Assembly (NCBI RefSeq): GCF_022965805.1
Contig: NC_133101.1
Location: 46,952,342-47,016,341, forward strand
Source: Primulina eburnea
Lineage: Eukaryota; Streptophyta; Magnoliopsida; Lamiales; Gesneriaceae
Length of the DNA: 64,000 nucleotides
Direction: 5' to 3'
Every line of letters starts with the position of its first letter. Within the stretch, counting starts at the first letter, position 1. The notes below the pieces were generated by a model, which saw nothing but the letters and a program-made list of their open reading frames with translations, did no database searches and was not told the origin of the DNA. This document shows, one piece after another, positions 1-11,989 of the stretch. The translations under genes were made by a program, and so were the position numbers.

Positions 1-3000
1 AACTCTGCCATCTGATCGTGTCGGTATGTCATCTTGTATGGAATAAAACAGGCATATTTGGTCAGTCTGTCAATAATGACCCAAATTGAATCACAACCCC
101 GGGAAGATCGAGGTAACTTCGTCACGAAATCCATGGAAATGTGGTCCCATTTCCATTCAGGAATAGACAAACTCTGAAGTAAACCTCCGGGATTCTTTCT
201 TTCTGCCTTTACCTGTTGGCAATTCAAGCATTTAGACACAAATTCTGCGATATCGGTCTTCATCTGTTTCCACCAGAACTGTGTCTTCAAGTCGTTATAC
301 ATCTTTCTGCCACCAGGATGGATACTAAACCGGCTACAATGCGCTTCTGACATGATCTGTCGTCTCAAATCTGAAACGTCTGGCACTACTAGACGGTTAT
401 TCACATACAAAACAAAATCTCTAACCTGATACTCAGAGATATGTCCAGCTCTGACCATATCAATCGATCTCTGAATACTCGGATCAGTTCTCTGCACTTC
501 TTTGATCTTCATAATCAGATCTGGCTCAACCTGAATTGTCGCAAGTCGAAGCGGTCTACTCTCTGTATCAAATGCCAATCCAGACAAGCAACAATCTTTA
601 ACTAATTTCGATACACCTATTGTCGACAAGGATAGAGCACATACCTTCCGACTCAAGGCTTCTGCTGCTGCATTCGACTTCCCTGGATTGTACTTGATCT
701 CGCAATCAAAATCTTTCAACAGATCAAACCATCTACATTGCCTCATGTTTAACTCTGACTGAGAAAATAGGTATTTCAGACTCTTGTGATCAGAGTAGAT
801 CTCGAATTTCTCGCCATACAAATAATGACGCCAAATCTTCAACGCAAATACGATAGCAGCCAATTCAAGATCATGAATCGGGTATCATGTCTCGTGTGGC
901 TTCAGCTGTCTAGAGGCATACGCAATCACGTGCCCTCGCTGCATAAGAATACACCCTAGCCCTCTGGGAGATGCATCACAGTACACAACGAAATCACCTG
1001 TACCGGAAGGAATCATCAAAACAGGCGCACTAGTCAGCCTCTTCTTTAGCTCAACAAAACTAGACTCACAATCTTCTGACCACACGAACGGTGAATTCTT
1101 CTGTGTTAACTGGGTAATCGGTTTCGCTATACTGGAGAAATCTCTGATAAAACGGCGGTAGTACCCTGCTAGACCCATGAAACTGCGTATCTCAGGCACG
1201 GAAGTCGGTCTCGGCCAACTGATCACAGCTTCAACTTTACTCGGATCTACTGCAATACCGTCCCCAGATATGATATGCCCCAAAAACACAACTTGTCTCA
1301 ACCAAAATTCGCACTTGGACAGTTTTGCATACAACTGCTCCTTTCTCAAAGTCCGCAATACAATTCTAAAATGCTCTTCATGCTCAATCAAATTCTTCGA
1401 ATATACCAAACTATCATCAATAAAAACTATCACAAACTCATCTAAATATTTCTGAAAGATACGGTTCATCAAACTCATAAAAACCGCTGGCGCATTCGTC
1501 AAACCAAAAGGCATAACAACAAACTCATAATGTCCATACCTGGTTCGGAATGCTGTCTTCGGTATGTCCACATCTCTAACTCTGAGCTGATGATACCCTG
1601 ATCTCAAATCAATCTTCGAGTAAACCGAAGATCCTTGAAGCTGATCAAATAAGTCATCGATGCGAGGCAAAGGATACTTGTTCTTTACTGTTGCCTTATT
1701 CAACTGTCTGTAATCAATACATAACCGCATCGAACCATCTTTCTTTCGAACAAATAGCACCGGAGCACCCCAAGGTGATACACTCGGCCTGATGTATCCC
1801 TCGGACAGAAGGTCTTCTAACTGTGCTTTTAACTCTTTCAGCTCTATCGGTGCCATCCTATACGGAGCTCTCGAAATAGGAACAGAACCGGGCATAAGAT
1901 CTATGCTGAAATCAACTTCTCGAGCTGGAGGTAACCCCGGTATCTCATCTGGAAATATATTTGCAAACTCACAAACTACAGGCAAATCTTCCAAAGTAGG
2001 GCTCGACTTCAGTAGATCTACTGAATAAATAAGGAACCCCTCTGCTCCTGTCTGTAACAATCTACTCATAGTCAGAGCAGATACTAAGGGAATCCGAGAT
2101 CTGGAACCCTTACCGTAGAATTTCCACTCTTCTGTCAATTCAGGTCTGAATCTGACAATCTTGTGGAAACAATCTACAGTAGCCCTGTACTTGGTTAACA
2201 TGTCTATACCAACTATACAATCAAAATCAGCTAAACCAAGTACTATACAATCTAGATTAATCTCATGCCCCTCAAACTGAAGCATACAATGTCTAACTGT
2301 AGTCACAGATATCAAACCACTTCCCAACGGAGATGTGATAGACACTACAGTAGATAATGAGTCTATAGGCAATGCATGTGTCAACGCAAACTGTTCAGAT
2401 ATGAATGGATGGGATGCACCTGTGTCTATTAACACATATGCAGGATAACCGCAAAGGAAACAGTTACCTGCAATGACATCATCTGGTGCCTCCTGCGCCT
2501 GCTCCTCTGTCAGCGCAAATACCCTAGTCTGCTTTCTAGGAGGTTGACTCACTGTCTGACTGCGTCCTGGTCTCTGCTGGGTCTGTGTAGATGGTGGCTG
2601 GAAGGAGTGTACAGAGGATGCCTGTCTCTCAATCTGTGGCACTGGTGGTGATGACCCTGTACTCTGGAATCGTTGTTCACCTCTCTGGGGACAAACTCTG
2701 GCAAAGTGTCCCGGTTGCCTACAGATGTTGCAGCGTCCCATAACTTCTTGACACTGCTCCGTGGCATGTCGCCCTCCGCACGAACTGCAATACGCGTCAC
2801 TATAATCTGAACCCTGACTTCTCTGTCGAGATCCACTTGAGCTCGATGAACTGCTCCCGGAAGAAGCTCCTCGCTGCCTGATCAAGCCAGCCTCTGCTCC
2901 CTTAGCTCTGTTCAGTGCCTCTGAAAAAGTATTGGGCCTACCAGTATTTACCAAGGTAAAAATATCCGGATTCAAGCCATTTATGAACTGGTCGGCGGCC

Positions 3001-3497
3001 GCTTCATCATTCCTTGCCACGTGAGGTGCAAAACGAAGCAAAGCAGAGAATTTAGCAACATACTCTTCAATGTTCAATGGCCCCTGTCTCAAATTTGCAA
3101 ATTCTGCTCCTTTATCTTTTCGGTAGGAGATTGGGAAGAAACGTTGATAGAACTCGTCCTTGAACACCTTCCAAGTGATATCAATGCCTCGATGCTCCAA
3201 GGCTCTCTTCGTAGTCAACCACCAGCTCTTTGAAACCTCTTGCAATTGATGCCCTATCAACTTCACACGTCACTCATCAGTATAGGCCAACGACTCGAAA
3301 AGCATCTCTATATCATCGAGCCAACTCTCACATTCAACTGCATTCTCGGTGCCTTTCAGCGTCGGAGGATGGAAGGATTGAAACCTCTTTAGTAAGGTCT
3401 CCATTGGTGTAGCCGTAACATCCATCTGTGTACCCGATGTGCTACCCTGCTCTGGCACCTGACCTGCTACCAGCTGTGGTACTCGTCGAGGAGGCAT
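1..3497 (-). pseudogene. Ty3/gypsy gag-pol polyprotein, 3' end outside window, two nonsense codons
   Basis: This is the polyprotein of a gypsy LTR retrotransposon read leftward. In order it shows a Gag capsid region, a CCHC zinc knuckle near 2700 ([14 protein letters not shown]), a retropepsin motif [10 protein letters not shown] near 2430, RT with the YRMAP start region and catalytic FIDDS near 1400, and RNase H with YSDHKSL near 810. Integrase follows with its HPGG...CLNCQ zinc-binding part (about 330-220) and the first catalytic Asp in SMDFVTKLP (about 130). The frame is continuous from 3497 to 1 except for TGA codons at 3270-3272 and 885-887. Each lies where related elements have Arg (ERRVKL, ETRYPI), which suggests CGA to TGA changes. 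The Met at 3497 (MPPRRVPQ) is preferred over an in-frame one 15 nt upstream. The long LTR and domain order suggest a chromovirus such as Tekay/Del, but lineage was not tested. Confidence 0.93.
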
Positions 3498-3736
3498 AAA
3501 TCTGATTATCAAACTGATTAGTACACAAATTATACAATCTGTCTCAGCCCTCCTCTGATCATATACCTCTGATCGAGAATCGGTTCTGATTCAGGCTTGA
3601 CATGTTGTAAATCAATTCAGATAATACAACAACATACAATAGGGAAAGCAATAAATCATGCTAGCATCCCAAAAGCAAGGAAAAAGACTCAATCTACCCC
3701 GCTCGTTCTAGTCTATCTCAGTCTACAGAACCTACA

Positions 3737-3748
3737 GCTCTGATACCA
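3737..3748 (-). other. Primer binding site (tRNA-iMet type) of gypsy element
   Basis: On the minus strand the sequence reads TGGTATCAGAGC two bases after the LTR end. This is the standard initiator-Met tRNA primer site of plant LTR elements, and it fixes the inner LTR boundary and the element's leftward direction. Confidence 0.92.
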
Positions 3749-5160
3749 CCTGTTGTGGGGACCCGGGCTCTAACTCAATTCTTTTGGGATTTATTGGATC
3801 TTTGCTCGAAAATGTGGGTCAAAATTTTGCATTTAACATTAATTCGAATGTATGATTAAAACATAGTCTGTCTCTATAATAATTAACAACATAGTGTACA
3901 TACAAATCTGTTTAGTACAAACATACACTAATATTCAAATACCAACTACAAACGTAAGTAGTACAAGTCTAGTAGGAAAACACTAGAAATCTTCAACGCC
4001 CGAGATCTCCACGCTATTATCAATCTCTCATCTAGCTCGAGACCCAGATCCTGCCCCACCTGTTGCCATGCACACATACAGACACGACAATAGCCGGATA
4101 ACTCCGGTGAGAACAAATCCCAGTATAAAACATGGATGTATGCAATGTAATTAAATCAAGTACAAAAGCATAGCATATTTCAATTAACATGAAATATGAT
4201 CTAAGAAATGTAAAAGAATACAAATCTGTATTCAACATTTAGTTCTTGACTCGATTCATTTCTAATCTAGGGATCCCGGTGTGAATAAGACGTCACTAAT
4301 CTGTTACCTACCCTCCCAATCGGGGTAACATACGTCTTATTCCTAGACTTCGGTCAAATCTGTATCGAGTGGCTACACGTAGAGATGATCTGCTCCTACG
4401 CGTCGATACACCGAACGTCTAGTTTGACAAATCTGTCAATGATTCCTATCTCAAAGGCTTGGATATAAATCTATAAACATAGTGTAATCATAATCAAATA
4501 TAAATAACAATCTAGTATGTGATTTAGGGAAACTCGTATCAAATCTGAATCGAGTTGTGCAATCCCGTGACCACATGAATTATACCTTTCTTGTCGAATA
4601 ATCGGTCGTAGACAAATTCTCGAATTCAATGTAGCCAATACCAATCTGAAATGGCAATGTGTAGACACATTCTATCAATATACATCTCAATCAACTCAAT
4701 GTACAAATCTGTAATTGATCTCAATACAATTCAACGGCGTAACGGCGTGATTTCTCGATACCGATAACTCAAACAATAATAATCTCTCATCAAAACCCAA
4801 TGTAACATGCTCAATTCTTCTCATCCAATTCGATATACATGCTGGAATTTCGAAATAATAGCACACGACGTCCGTAATTCGATCCGGTAGCGAATATATC
4901 AAGTTCAACATATCAAGAACATAATATAAAACTCAAATCTGAATTTCTTTCAACATGCATATTTCGAAACATGCTGCAAGGTAATAAAAAGTATATCCTT
5001 TTGAAGCTTATGATGCAAGGAACAAGAATCTATGCTTGAATCAAACTTTGGATGGTTAAATCTTGCACAATCTTGCCTTTAAACCTTGAAGAAGCTTGAA
5101 GATAGTGAAGGGATTCTCGATTCAGTCTGCTGGAGTGGAAGAATGAAGACTCAGCACACA

Positions 5161-5172
5161 ATATATATATAC
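5161..5172 (-). promoter_or_regulatory. Probable TATA box of gypsy LTR
   Basis: On the minus strand the run reads GGGTATATATATAT, about 510 bp inside the LTR 5' end and just downstream of the GC-rich repeats. This is the expected U3/R promoter position. Confidence 0.6.
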
Positions 5173-5220
5173 CCTGCCATGTGTCAACTTAAGAAACAAA
5201 GGTGGCATTTTCGCATGCAG

Positions 5221-5481
5221 CACCGCGGGTGCGGTCCTCTTGCACCGCGGGTGCGCTTAGCTCTCGGCCTCATCTTCATTTCCAGCAATTCGACGACCGC
5301 GGGTGCGCTGGGTTTTTCACCGCGGGTGCGGTGTCTCTTCGGCCTGCATCACTAAATTCTGAATACTGCACCGCGGGTGCGGTGTCTCCTAGCACCGCGG
5401 GTGCGGTATGGCTTCGGCCAAACTTCATAATTCTGATATTCTTGACCGCGGGTGTACTCCTACTCTTGGCGCGGGTGCGGT
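5221..5481. repeat. Eight irregular copies of CACCGCGGGTGCGGT in LTR U3
   Basis: Copies of the core ACCGCGGGTGCG start near 5222, 5244, 5296, 5319, 5370, 5394, 5445 (decayed to ...GGGTGTAC) and 5468 (decayed). Each has the palindrome CCGCGG at its centre. Several are followed by CTTCGGCC and an AATTCTGA-like tail, so the repeat is compound. The composition is far more GC-rich than the surroundings. Confidence 0.9.
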
Positions 5482-5680
5482 CTATTCAATTTCAAAATTC
5501 TGATTTTTATGTCATGCATTCTCATCTCTTCAAATCTAACATCAATGACAACTGATAATTCTCGAGCCTTACAAAAGGTATAATCTTAAACGTCCTATGA
5601 ATTTTTTAAACACGTGACGCCCAAGAACAAAATTTTTAAACTTCCGCTGCGTCTTGGGTGCGAGAATATGATGTCCCAAC

Positions 5681-5777
5681 ATAAAACTGTGTTCTGGCCC
5701 CCATCAGTGAGTATAAAACTGTGTTCTGGCCCCCCATCAGTGGATATAAAATTGTGTTCTGGCCTCATCCCTTAGAG
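5681..5777. repeat. Three tandem copies of a 32-33 bp unit beside the LTR
   Basis: Units begin at 5681, 5713 and 5746 with ATAAAACTGTGTTCTGGCC (third copy ATAAAATTG...). The first two end in CCCCATCAGTG. The array begins exactly at the outer LTR end, so it may be the pre-existing target or part of another element. Confidence 0.85.
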
Positions 5778-7300
5778 GATTAAAATATTGGGGACAATTT
5801 GACCATAGAAAATGAGATAAGTGACAGCGTTGTGTTTTTTCCGATCATGAAACACCCCACTCCCAAGACAATTAAATTTAAAGAATAACACGCGCGAAAG
5901 CCTTACAATTTAAAGGGGAAAAATAAGATACTATTTGCATAATGAAATTTTCTAACTTTTAAACATAATAATTCACAAAATCCTCATCAAAAGATATTCA
6001 AAAGCCACCACAAATTTTCTCGATTCATTCTACAAAATACATATGACTTTAAATTTCCAATATTCACTACACCAAAATAAGAGTGACATGACAAAATTTT
6101 CCCCTTCTCTAGACATATGACTTCTTCCACCTTTGACAATCCATTTCACTTTTTCTTATCACCTGCATCATATGATATTAAGTGGAATGAGTTTATAACT
6201 CAACAAGGGGAAATTTGCAATAACAAATACATATACATAGGTTTAGTTTGAATAAAATGGCTATGGCAATGAAAACTATATAATACAATTTTCAATGAAC
6301 AATAGATATCAAGGCAATATCGATGGTATTTCTTGGCATGAATTAAAGAAATGAATTGATAGTCCTGTGACTTGTAACCTGTGACCATGTAATAAGTATC
6401 TCTTTGATATAAATATCAAGACTGTGAGAGATACTCCTTTGTCATGAAATTGGCCAATAACATGCATATGAATATTATCAATCCTTTACTTTAATTAATA
6501 GAAACTTCATTGAGGCAATTGAACAAACACTTGATAAGCAACAATGGCTTACTAGCTCCTTTATTAATAAATGCAATGGTATTACTTAATCAATGAATAT
6601 ATAACAACAAATATATCAAGAACATAGCAATGGAAGGAGCTAGATATTAATAAACATGGCTTTTGTACATATATATCATGTGAGCAAAGAAGGAAGAGTC
6701 TCTACTTACAACCCAAGAAGCACACGATTGCTATGATGATCTCAAAAGAATTCCTACAACATAATACATACAATCAACCATTAATCATCATCATTAATCA
6801 TAAGAATCAACCAAACCAACTGAAACCTTCAATTCTTCAAACCCTCTAAACTCAAGAATATAGAATCCATACTTGGAGCTTGGAAAATTTAGTAGAAGAA
6901 ATTAAAAATTCTCTTAGAACCCTTGATCTTGAAGTGGAGAGATTTTGGAGAGAAAACCTTGAGAAGAAAGAGCTTGAACCGATAGAAAAATAAGGAAGGA
7001 GAAGGAATTAAGTAGAAGTCTCTAAACAATTCAATATATAAGCCATTCAATCCCTCAAAATCGCATTTCAAAAAGCACTATTGCCTGCCTAGCGCAGCAG
7101 TGCCACCTTTTTGGCGTTGCCGCTTGCACCCAAGGACACCAGCAGCGCTGCCCCCTGCACCTAAAAATCATCACCAATCCACCTAGAATCCATCATCTTC
7201 CAATGCCATGCAATATCAATAAAACTAAACATCCAAATACATCCTCAAATCATCCAAAAAAAACCATCACAAAAATAACTCATCCCCCTCCATAACCATC
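5778..7300 (-). repeat. Degraded LTR-like or intergenic sequence, no coding capacity
   Basis: No gene is visible. Read on the minus strand, 7170-7080 is a GC-rich patch with GCAGCGCTGC-like palindromes. It is followed by a possible TATA (TATATATTG, about 7035-7045) and then a CT-rich leader. This order resembles an LTR promoter, but no terminal repeats or partner were found, so it may simply be diverged intergenic DNA. Confidence 0.3.
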
Positions 7301-9240
7301 ACCAACTGTGTGAATATGCATGTTTGTATGAAAAATATGATGACCTCTTATTTATTTTCGTTTTTATGGTATATACATGTTAAAACTTGAATTTTCATGC
7401 TTTTAAAGTCAAGTGTTGATGCACAAAGGGGCTGATAGGTTAGGGAAATTTGAAGGGACGATTTTCAGAGGGTTTAAGGGTTCTTAGATTCATGATGTAG
7501 GCCTTGACAGAAGAGGGAAGAGAGGGAACGAAACCTAGGGTTTCATGGCTTGTAGGGCACGATTTTTTGTTTCTTGAAGGGCTCAGCTGCGTGCGGCCGT
7601 TGTGATGTGTTCAGGGGTCCTAAGATGGCTGAGTCACGGCCCTAGATGGGGTAATGGGTGGCTGGAGAAACGACGTCGGCTGTAGGTGTGGGGCATGAGC
7701 CGCGCGATCTTGAGGGTGTGCGCGAGCTGAGGGTTGCACATGCACCGCTCTTATAGGTTGGTCCAGTAGCTAGTTAAGGGTTCATTCATGGTCATAGGAA
7801 GGTTGCATAGGGTCTGGACTTATTTGTCAATGGCTAGGGTTGAAGGAATTTATGGATAGTCAAGGCTAAGGTTTAGCGTTTTTGTGCAGAATTTTTCAGA
7901 AGCTTGCTAAGCTTTTCCAAGGGTTTTAAATGACTTGATTTGGATAGAAAAAATGTTAGTTAGGTGTTAGTAAACTACGATTAAAGTTTGGTTAAGTTTC
8001 GAGTTGATTCGGGTTAAAACCAAGAATTCGGTTCAAGTTTTAAAACGGATTACGAAATTAGTCAAAGGACACAAGTTTACGTCTAAGAAATGTTTATGAG
8101 TATATTTTAAGGTGATATGATAAGTTTGGATGAATTCGCGTCATCGTTTTAAGGCCCAAGGGTAAATTAGGAAAGTTAGAGTTTCAGGTGCAAAACAGTC
8201 ATTTTACACCTGAAAAATGTTAGAGGTACTGGCAGTGTCCATAATGCTCTAATGAATGTTAAAATGTTTATTTTGAAATATTATGGAATTTTATGATGGA
8301 AAACGATAAATGCTAAAAGATGTGTTGCATTCTTGGTTTAAAATAAAAATGATATCGATGCATGAATTTTTATAAGTGATGGATATAATAAAAAGCTTTG
8401 GAGGAGTTGATTTGATTATAACTAATACGAATACGAATACGAATACGAAATGTTATAATGATATGTAAGGCCAAGGCTCAGTTTACGGGTGAGAGTGTCG
8501 CTAATGTCTCCGTCGCCTGGTACCATGGTAATACGTAAGATTAATCAATCGACCAAAAGCTGATACGAAAGTCACAATATATGATCTAAATTCAATAAAA
8601 GAGAAAGTATATGCATATGATGAAAGGAAATGTATACGATGAAATAAAAGGATTTAAAGTTTATGCATATTAATGAAAAGTTATTAATTAAAAGTAATTT
8701 TCACTGCTGCATGTGGATTGTATATGTGTTACTTATTATCACGGTTAAGGTTTGCTGAGTCATTAGACTCATTAGGTGTGAATGATGTAGGTGAGGATAT
8801 TTATGATGATATTAGAGGACTTGATAGGTTGAACTGCCTGGACTGATGGTGCACATAACCCGAGGATCAATGCTAGTTTTTCCGCAGTACTTTATAGATT
8901 TTATGATTTTTATACTTTTGAGTGGTTTTTGAGAAGATTTAAGAGTTTATGTTATTTTTGAAAAAATGCTAGCTTTAGGTTTTGATTTGACGATTTTACG
9001 ATTTGCACAACATTTTGGATTTTGAGTAAAATAGTTGGTTGAGTTATTTTAAAAAGTACAAAAGTATATATAAATATATATATGTTTATAAATTCCGACA
9101 GAAGCCTTAAGGGTTTGAAGAAAAATAAATTATCTAGCACATTTTAAAGAAAAATGAGTAGTAGACGTTTCAGGTACCTTTTTAACTCTAGCAGCTCAAG
9201 CTACTTGTTAGAAGTGTTGAAGTTCTATTGGTCTGAACCC
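7300..9240 (+). repeat. Gypsy-type LTR relic (related to 48420-49068)
   Basis: The segment at about 7310-8000 shares ordered blocks with 48420-49080, including ATGAAAAATATG, GATATATACATG-like, TTTTCATGCTTTT, GCACAAAGGGGCT, TTTTCAGAGGGTTTA and GGTTAGGTGTT, at clear but diverged similarity. Further right, TTTGCTGAGTCATTAGACTC (about 8750) resembles blocks of plant gypsy LTRs. No flanking pol is present. A four-unit AATACG microsatellite lies at about 8427-8450. Confidence 0.55.
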
Positions 9241-9244
9241 TCGG

Positions 9245-9480
9245 TTCACTAAACAGTCAGATATTTGTACAGTTGTTGTGTGGCACTAAGAGTTTCGATT
9301 TCGGCAGTGACAAGTTATAATCAAAGTGAGTTTGTAAAAATAGTTGTATAAATTAAATTGTGAATTATTTCTTAAGTGGAATAAGATGAGACATAGAATA
9401 TTACCTTCGAACTTGCAAAGGCCTTGTGTTGTTTACTTTAAACTTTATATTTATGTCTGTATTGATTTATATATGTAGTT
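9245..9480 (+). repeat. Copia (SIRE-like) LTR relic
   Basis: This stretch follows the block order of the copia LTR at 62750-63000: AGTTTCGATTTCGGCAGTG compared with AGTTTCAGTTTTGGCAGTG, then a TATAATC-AAAGTGAGTTTGTA block, an ATAAG-GAGACATAG block and a CTTCGAAC block. Similarity is partial and no termini are recognisable. Confidence 0.4.
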
Positions 9481-11031
9481 TCTTTGTTAAAAGAATTTTT
9501 AATATTGAATATATATTATAACTAGTCTAGTCGGACCATTTCCGCACTTGAAAAACAATTTTCAATGGTTTAGTTATCTGTAATCATTCAAGAAAAGGTA
9601 TTTAAGGTTAGCTCAAGTTTTGAAAAAAAAAATTAAAATAATTATTCACATATCTCTAAACACATTTATGATTCTAACAATCAATTACTAATAAAATCGC
9701 TATTTTTGTTCTCTCTTATTATAATTCATCAATTTTGTTTTTTTTTTATTAAAGAACTTAAGCTTATTTAACGACACTTAATATGGTCATCCTATGTTTG
9801 ACCTCTTTTGTCCATAGAGGAGTGTTTTAAGAAAGCTTCAAGCATAAATGCGATTATGCGAGACTTAAATAAGTATTTTAGAACACTGAATACATTATTA
9901 TTATTATTAATATTATCATTATCTATATTATATATAATGCTTGAGTCATAATAGAGAAAAATTGCGTCTTGATGTAATTTTTAGAATCCCAAAACACCTT
10001 CTTTTTTTTTTTTATTTTTTAACCCCCTATTTCTTTTCGTTTATTTTGCACGAAAATTTCAATTTACGTAAAAAAGATATAAATTTTTTATTAAAAGAGA
10101 AAATAAAAAAGATATAAATTTTTTATTAAAAAGAGAAAATTTTAAATTTTAGTTTTTCGATTCTAATTTAAAGTTTTCTAATATGAGTACCTAAAAAAAT
10201 CGATTGTGCATGGATGCAACGCACCCATATAAGGGCTTGTTTATTATTAATATTGAGGCCCTTATTCGACTGACTTTGTGACAAATTTTTTTTAAGAAAA
10301 TAGATGTCAACTTATAATTTTTTCCTTTAATAAAACATATTTTAGTAAATTTATAATTTATTAAAACTAGGAAGCTTATCTCATTGTTTTCTAAAAAATA
10401 ATTGAAATATATATATATAATAAATAAAAAAACAAATGTACTAATTTGGTATGCAATATCATATCAAAGTTTTCTTCCATTGTTTTACCCTTGTATAACA
10501 ATTGTTAATTAATTTTAATGGCGTGAGCTAATTAGTAATTTTCATCTTTTTTTCCAATTTTTCTCCAACTTCTCACTATTTTATCTCAAATTTGTATCTA
10601 TATATATATTTTAACTTCATCTATATTTTTGAATTTCAGAAAATTCTTAATATGTTTGAATACATCATGTGCAAAAGAATACTAGTTTACCGTCACATCT
10701 TAATCGTGTTGATATTGTATAAATAAGATGAGATGAAGATAATTCGTAATGAACTGGCAGCTACATAAAACTAGCATTTCTGTGTGAATATTAAAATATT
10801 TTAGTGATAAATAATTTTTGTGCAAAATTCTAATGACTATATTAATTTATAAAACCTTAGAGATAATTTTCACGAGTTTATAATTAGTTAAAACTATATC
10901 TTTGATACGCGATGCATTAATATATATTAAATTTTGTTTGTGTTGAATATTTTTTTTTTTTGTGAAAATCTAGAGATTATATCAAAATTAAAAATTTTAA
11001 AATGTTTTTATAATAAGTTTTAATTTCATAG

Positions 11032-11034
<3 letters not shown>
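9481..11034. other. AT-rich intergenic spacer, nothing recognised
   Basis: Low-complexity A/T runs, a poly-T tract near 9995-10010, and short ATT repeats near 9895-9930. No open frame with a recognisable protein, RNA gene or element terminus was found. Confidence 0.6.

Positions 11035-11090
<56 letters not shown>
11035..11090. repeat. (AT)n microsatellite
   Basis: An uninterrupted AT dinucleotide run of about 28 units in the spacer downstream of NAGLU. Confidence 0.97.
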
Positions 11091-11094
<4 letters not shown>

Positions 11095-11753
11095 TATGGT
11101 GAATATAGATAGGATGCATATGTATTAAAATAGGTGTTATGTTAATTTTTATAAATAAAACTAAAATAATTTTGTAATTTGATAAATGATTATTTTTTGT
11201 TCATAAAAAAAATACAATGATATCAAAATGAGTTACTCTAAACTCTTCAAACCCCTTCAATATGTTAAATTTAGCTATTTCGAAATTTAAAATATTCTAA
11301 AATAATTTATCGTTTTGAAGATTTCAATAAAGCTTGTAGTTAAATTCGGATAAGAATGAGATAATATTGTAACTTATTTTCTTTTATTACAATGGAGATG
11401 GAGGGGTTCATCCTGTCAAACTATATCCATTGGGATGATATATTAGCAAATATTAACTCTTTTGCTGCAGTAAATCCTCACAATTGTGAGCTCATTATTG
11501 GATGGACAGGAAATTGATCCTACAACCAAGCTTCATACCAAGAACTGACGCCAAATTTTTCTCAAACTGAGATAATTCACATGTATAGCCAAGATGCTAT
11601 ACCACATTGATCAAGTATTATTTAATAACACAGCCACAAGGACGTCAACAATGAACTTTGATGACAATTCGTGATTTTCTCCAAATACCTCAAATACAGA
11701 ATGGAAACAATAGCAAATGTGCCATTAGCCTGTAGACTAAAGGATGTTCATGC
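11091..11753 (-). other. Downstream/3' UTR region of NAGLU
   Basis: Non-coding sequence following the NAGLU stop codon. The part next to the stop (about 11500-11753) is less AT-rich and probably contains the 3' UTR, but no convincing polyadenylation signal could be fixed by eye. Confidence 0.4.
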
Positions 11754-11989
11754 TTATCCAAAATATTTCTGATACAGATCCTTTGCGATAGAAAGGGCAT
11801 CGCCCTGAGCCTTCACAGGGTAAAACTCTGTGCCTTCTTGCCACTTGTTCGAAAATGCTATCCACTCTTTTCTCCAGTCATCCAACTTGAAATCCTTATT
11901 TTCTTTCAAACTCTTTAATAGACTTGTAAAATACATTGAAGCTCGGGGAAGATAGTATTCTTCTAATAGTCCACTCCAAAACTTGTTCG
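11754..11989 (-). CDS. NAGLU: NAGLU exon 19 (terminal)
   Basis: 236 nt encoding [37 protein letters not shown], ending [10 protein letters not shown] and TAA at 11754-11756. Confidence 0.95.

Larger units (their letters stand above)
3751..5681 (-). repeat. 5' LTR of the gypsy element (1,931 bp)
   Basis: The LTR is bounded by TGTTGTGGGGA at 3751 and TGTCCCAACA ending at 5681, which form short inverted TG...CA termini. The inner end lies next to the primer binding site. Read on the minus strand it has a U3 with a GC-rich repeat array (5221-5481) immediately upstream of a TATA run (5161-5172). The partner 3' LTR and its target duplication lie beyond the left edge, so the outer boundary rests on terminus shape alone. 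Confidence 0.8.

Noticed and set aside
5221..5481. Regularly recurring repeats resembling a CRISPR array
   Set aside because: Spacing is irregular, units decay, the context is a plant LTR and no cas genes exist.
5202..5555. 117-residue open frame with repeated TAGAV segments
   Set aside because: It is the translation of the GC-rich U3 repeat array inside an LTR, with no homology to a protein.
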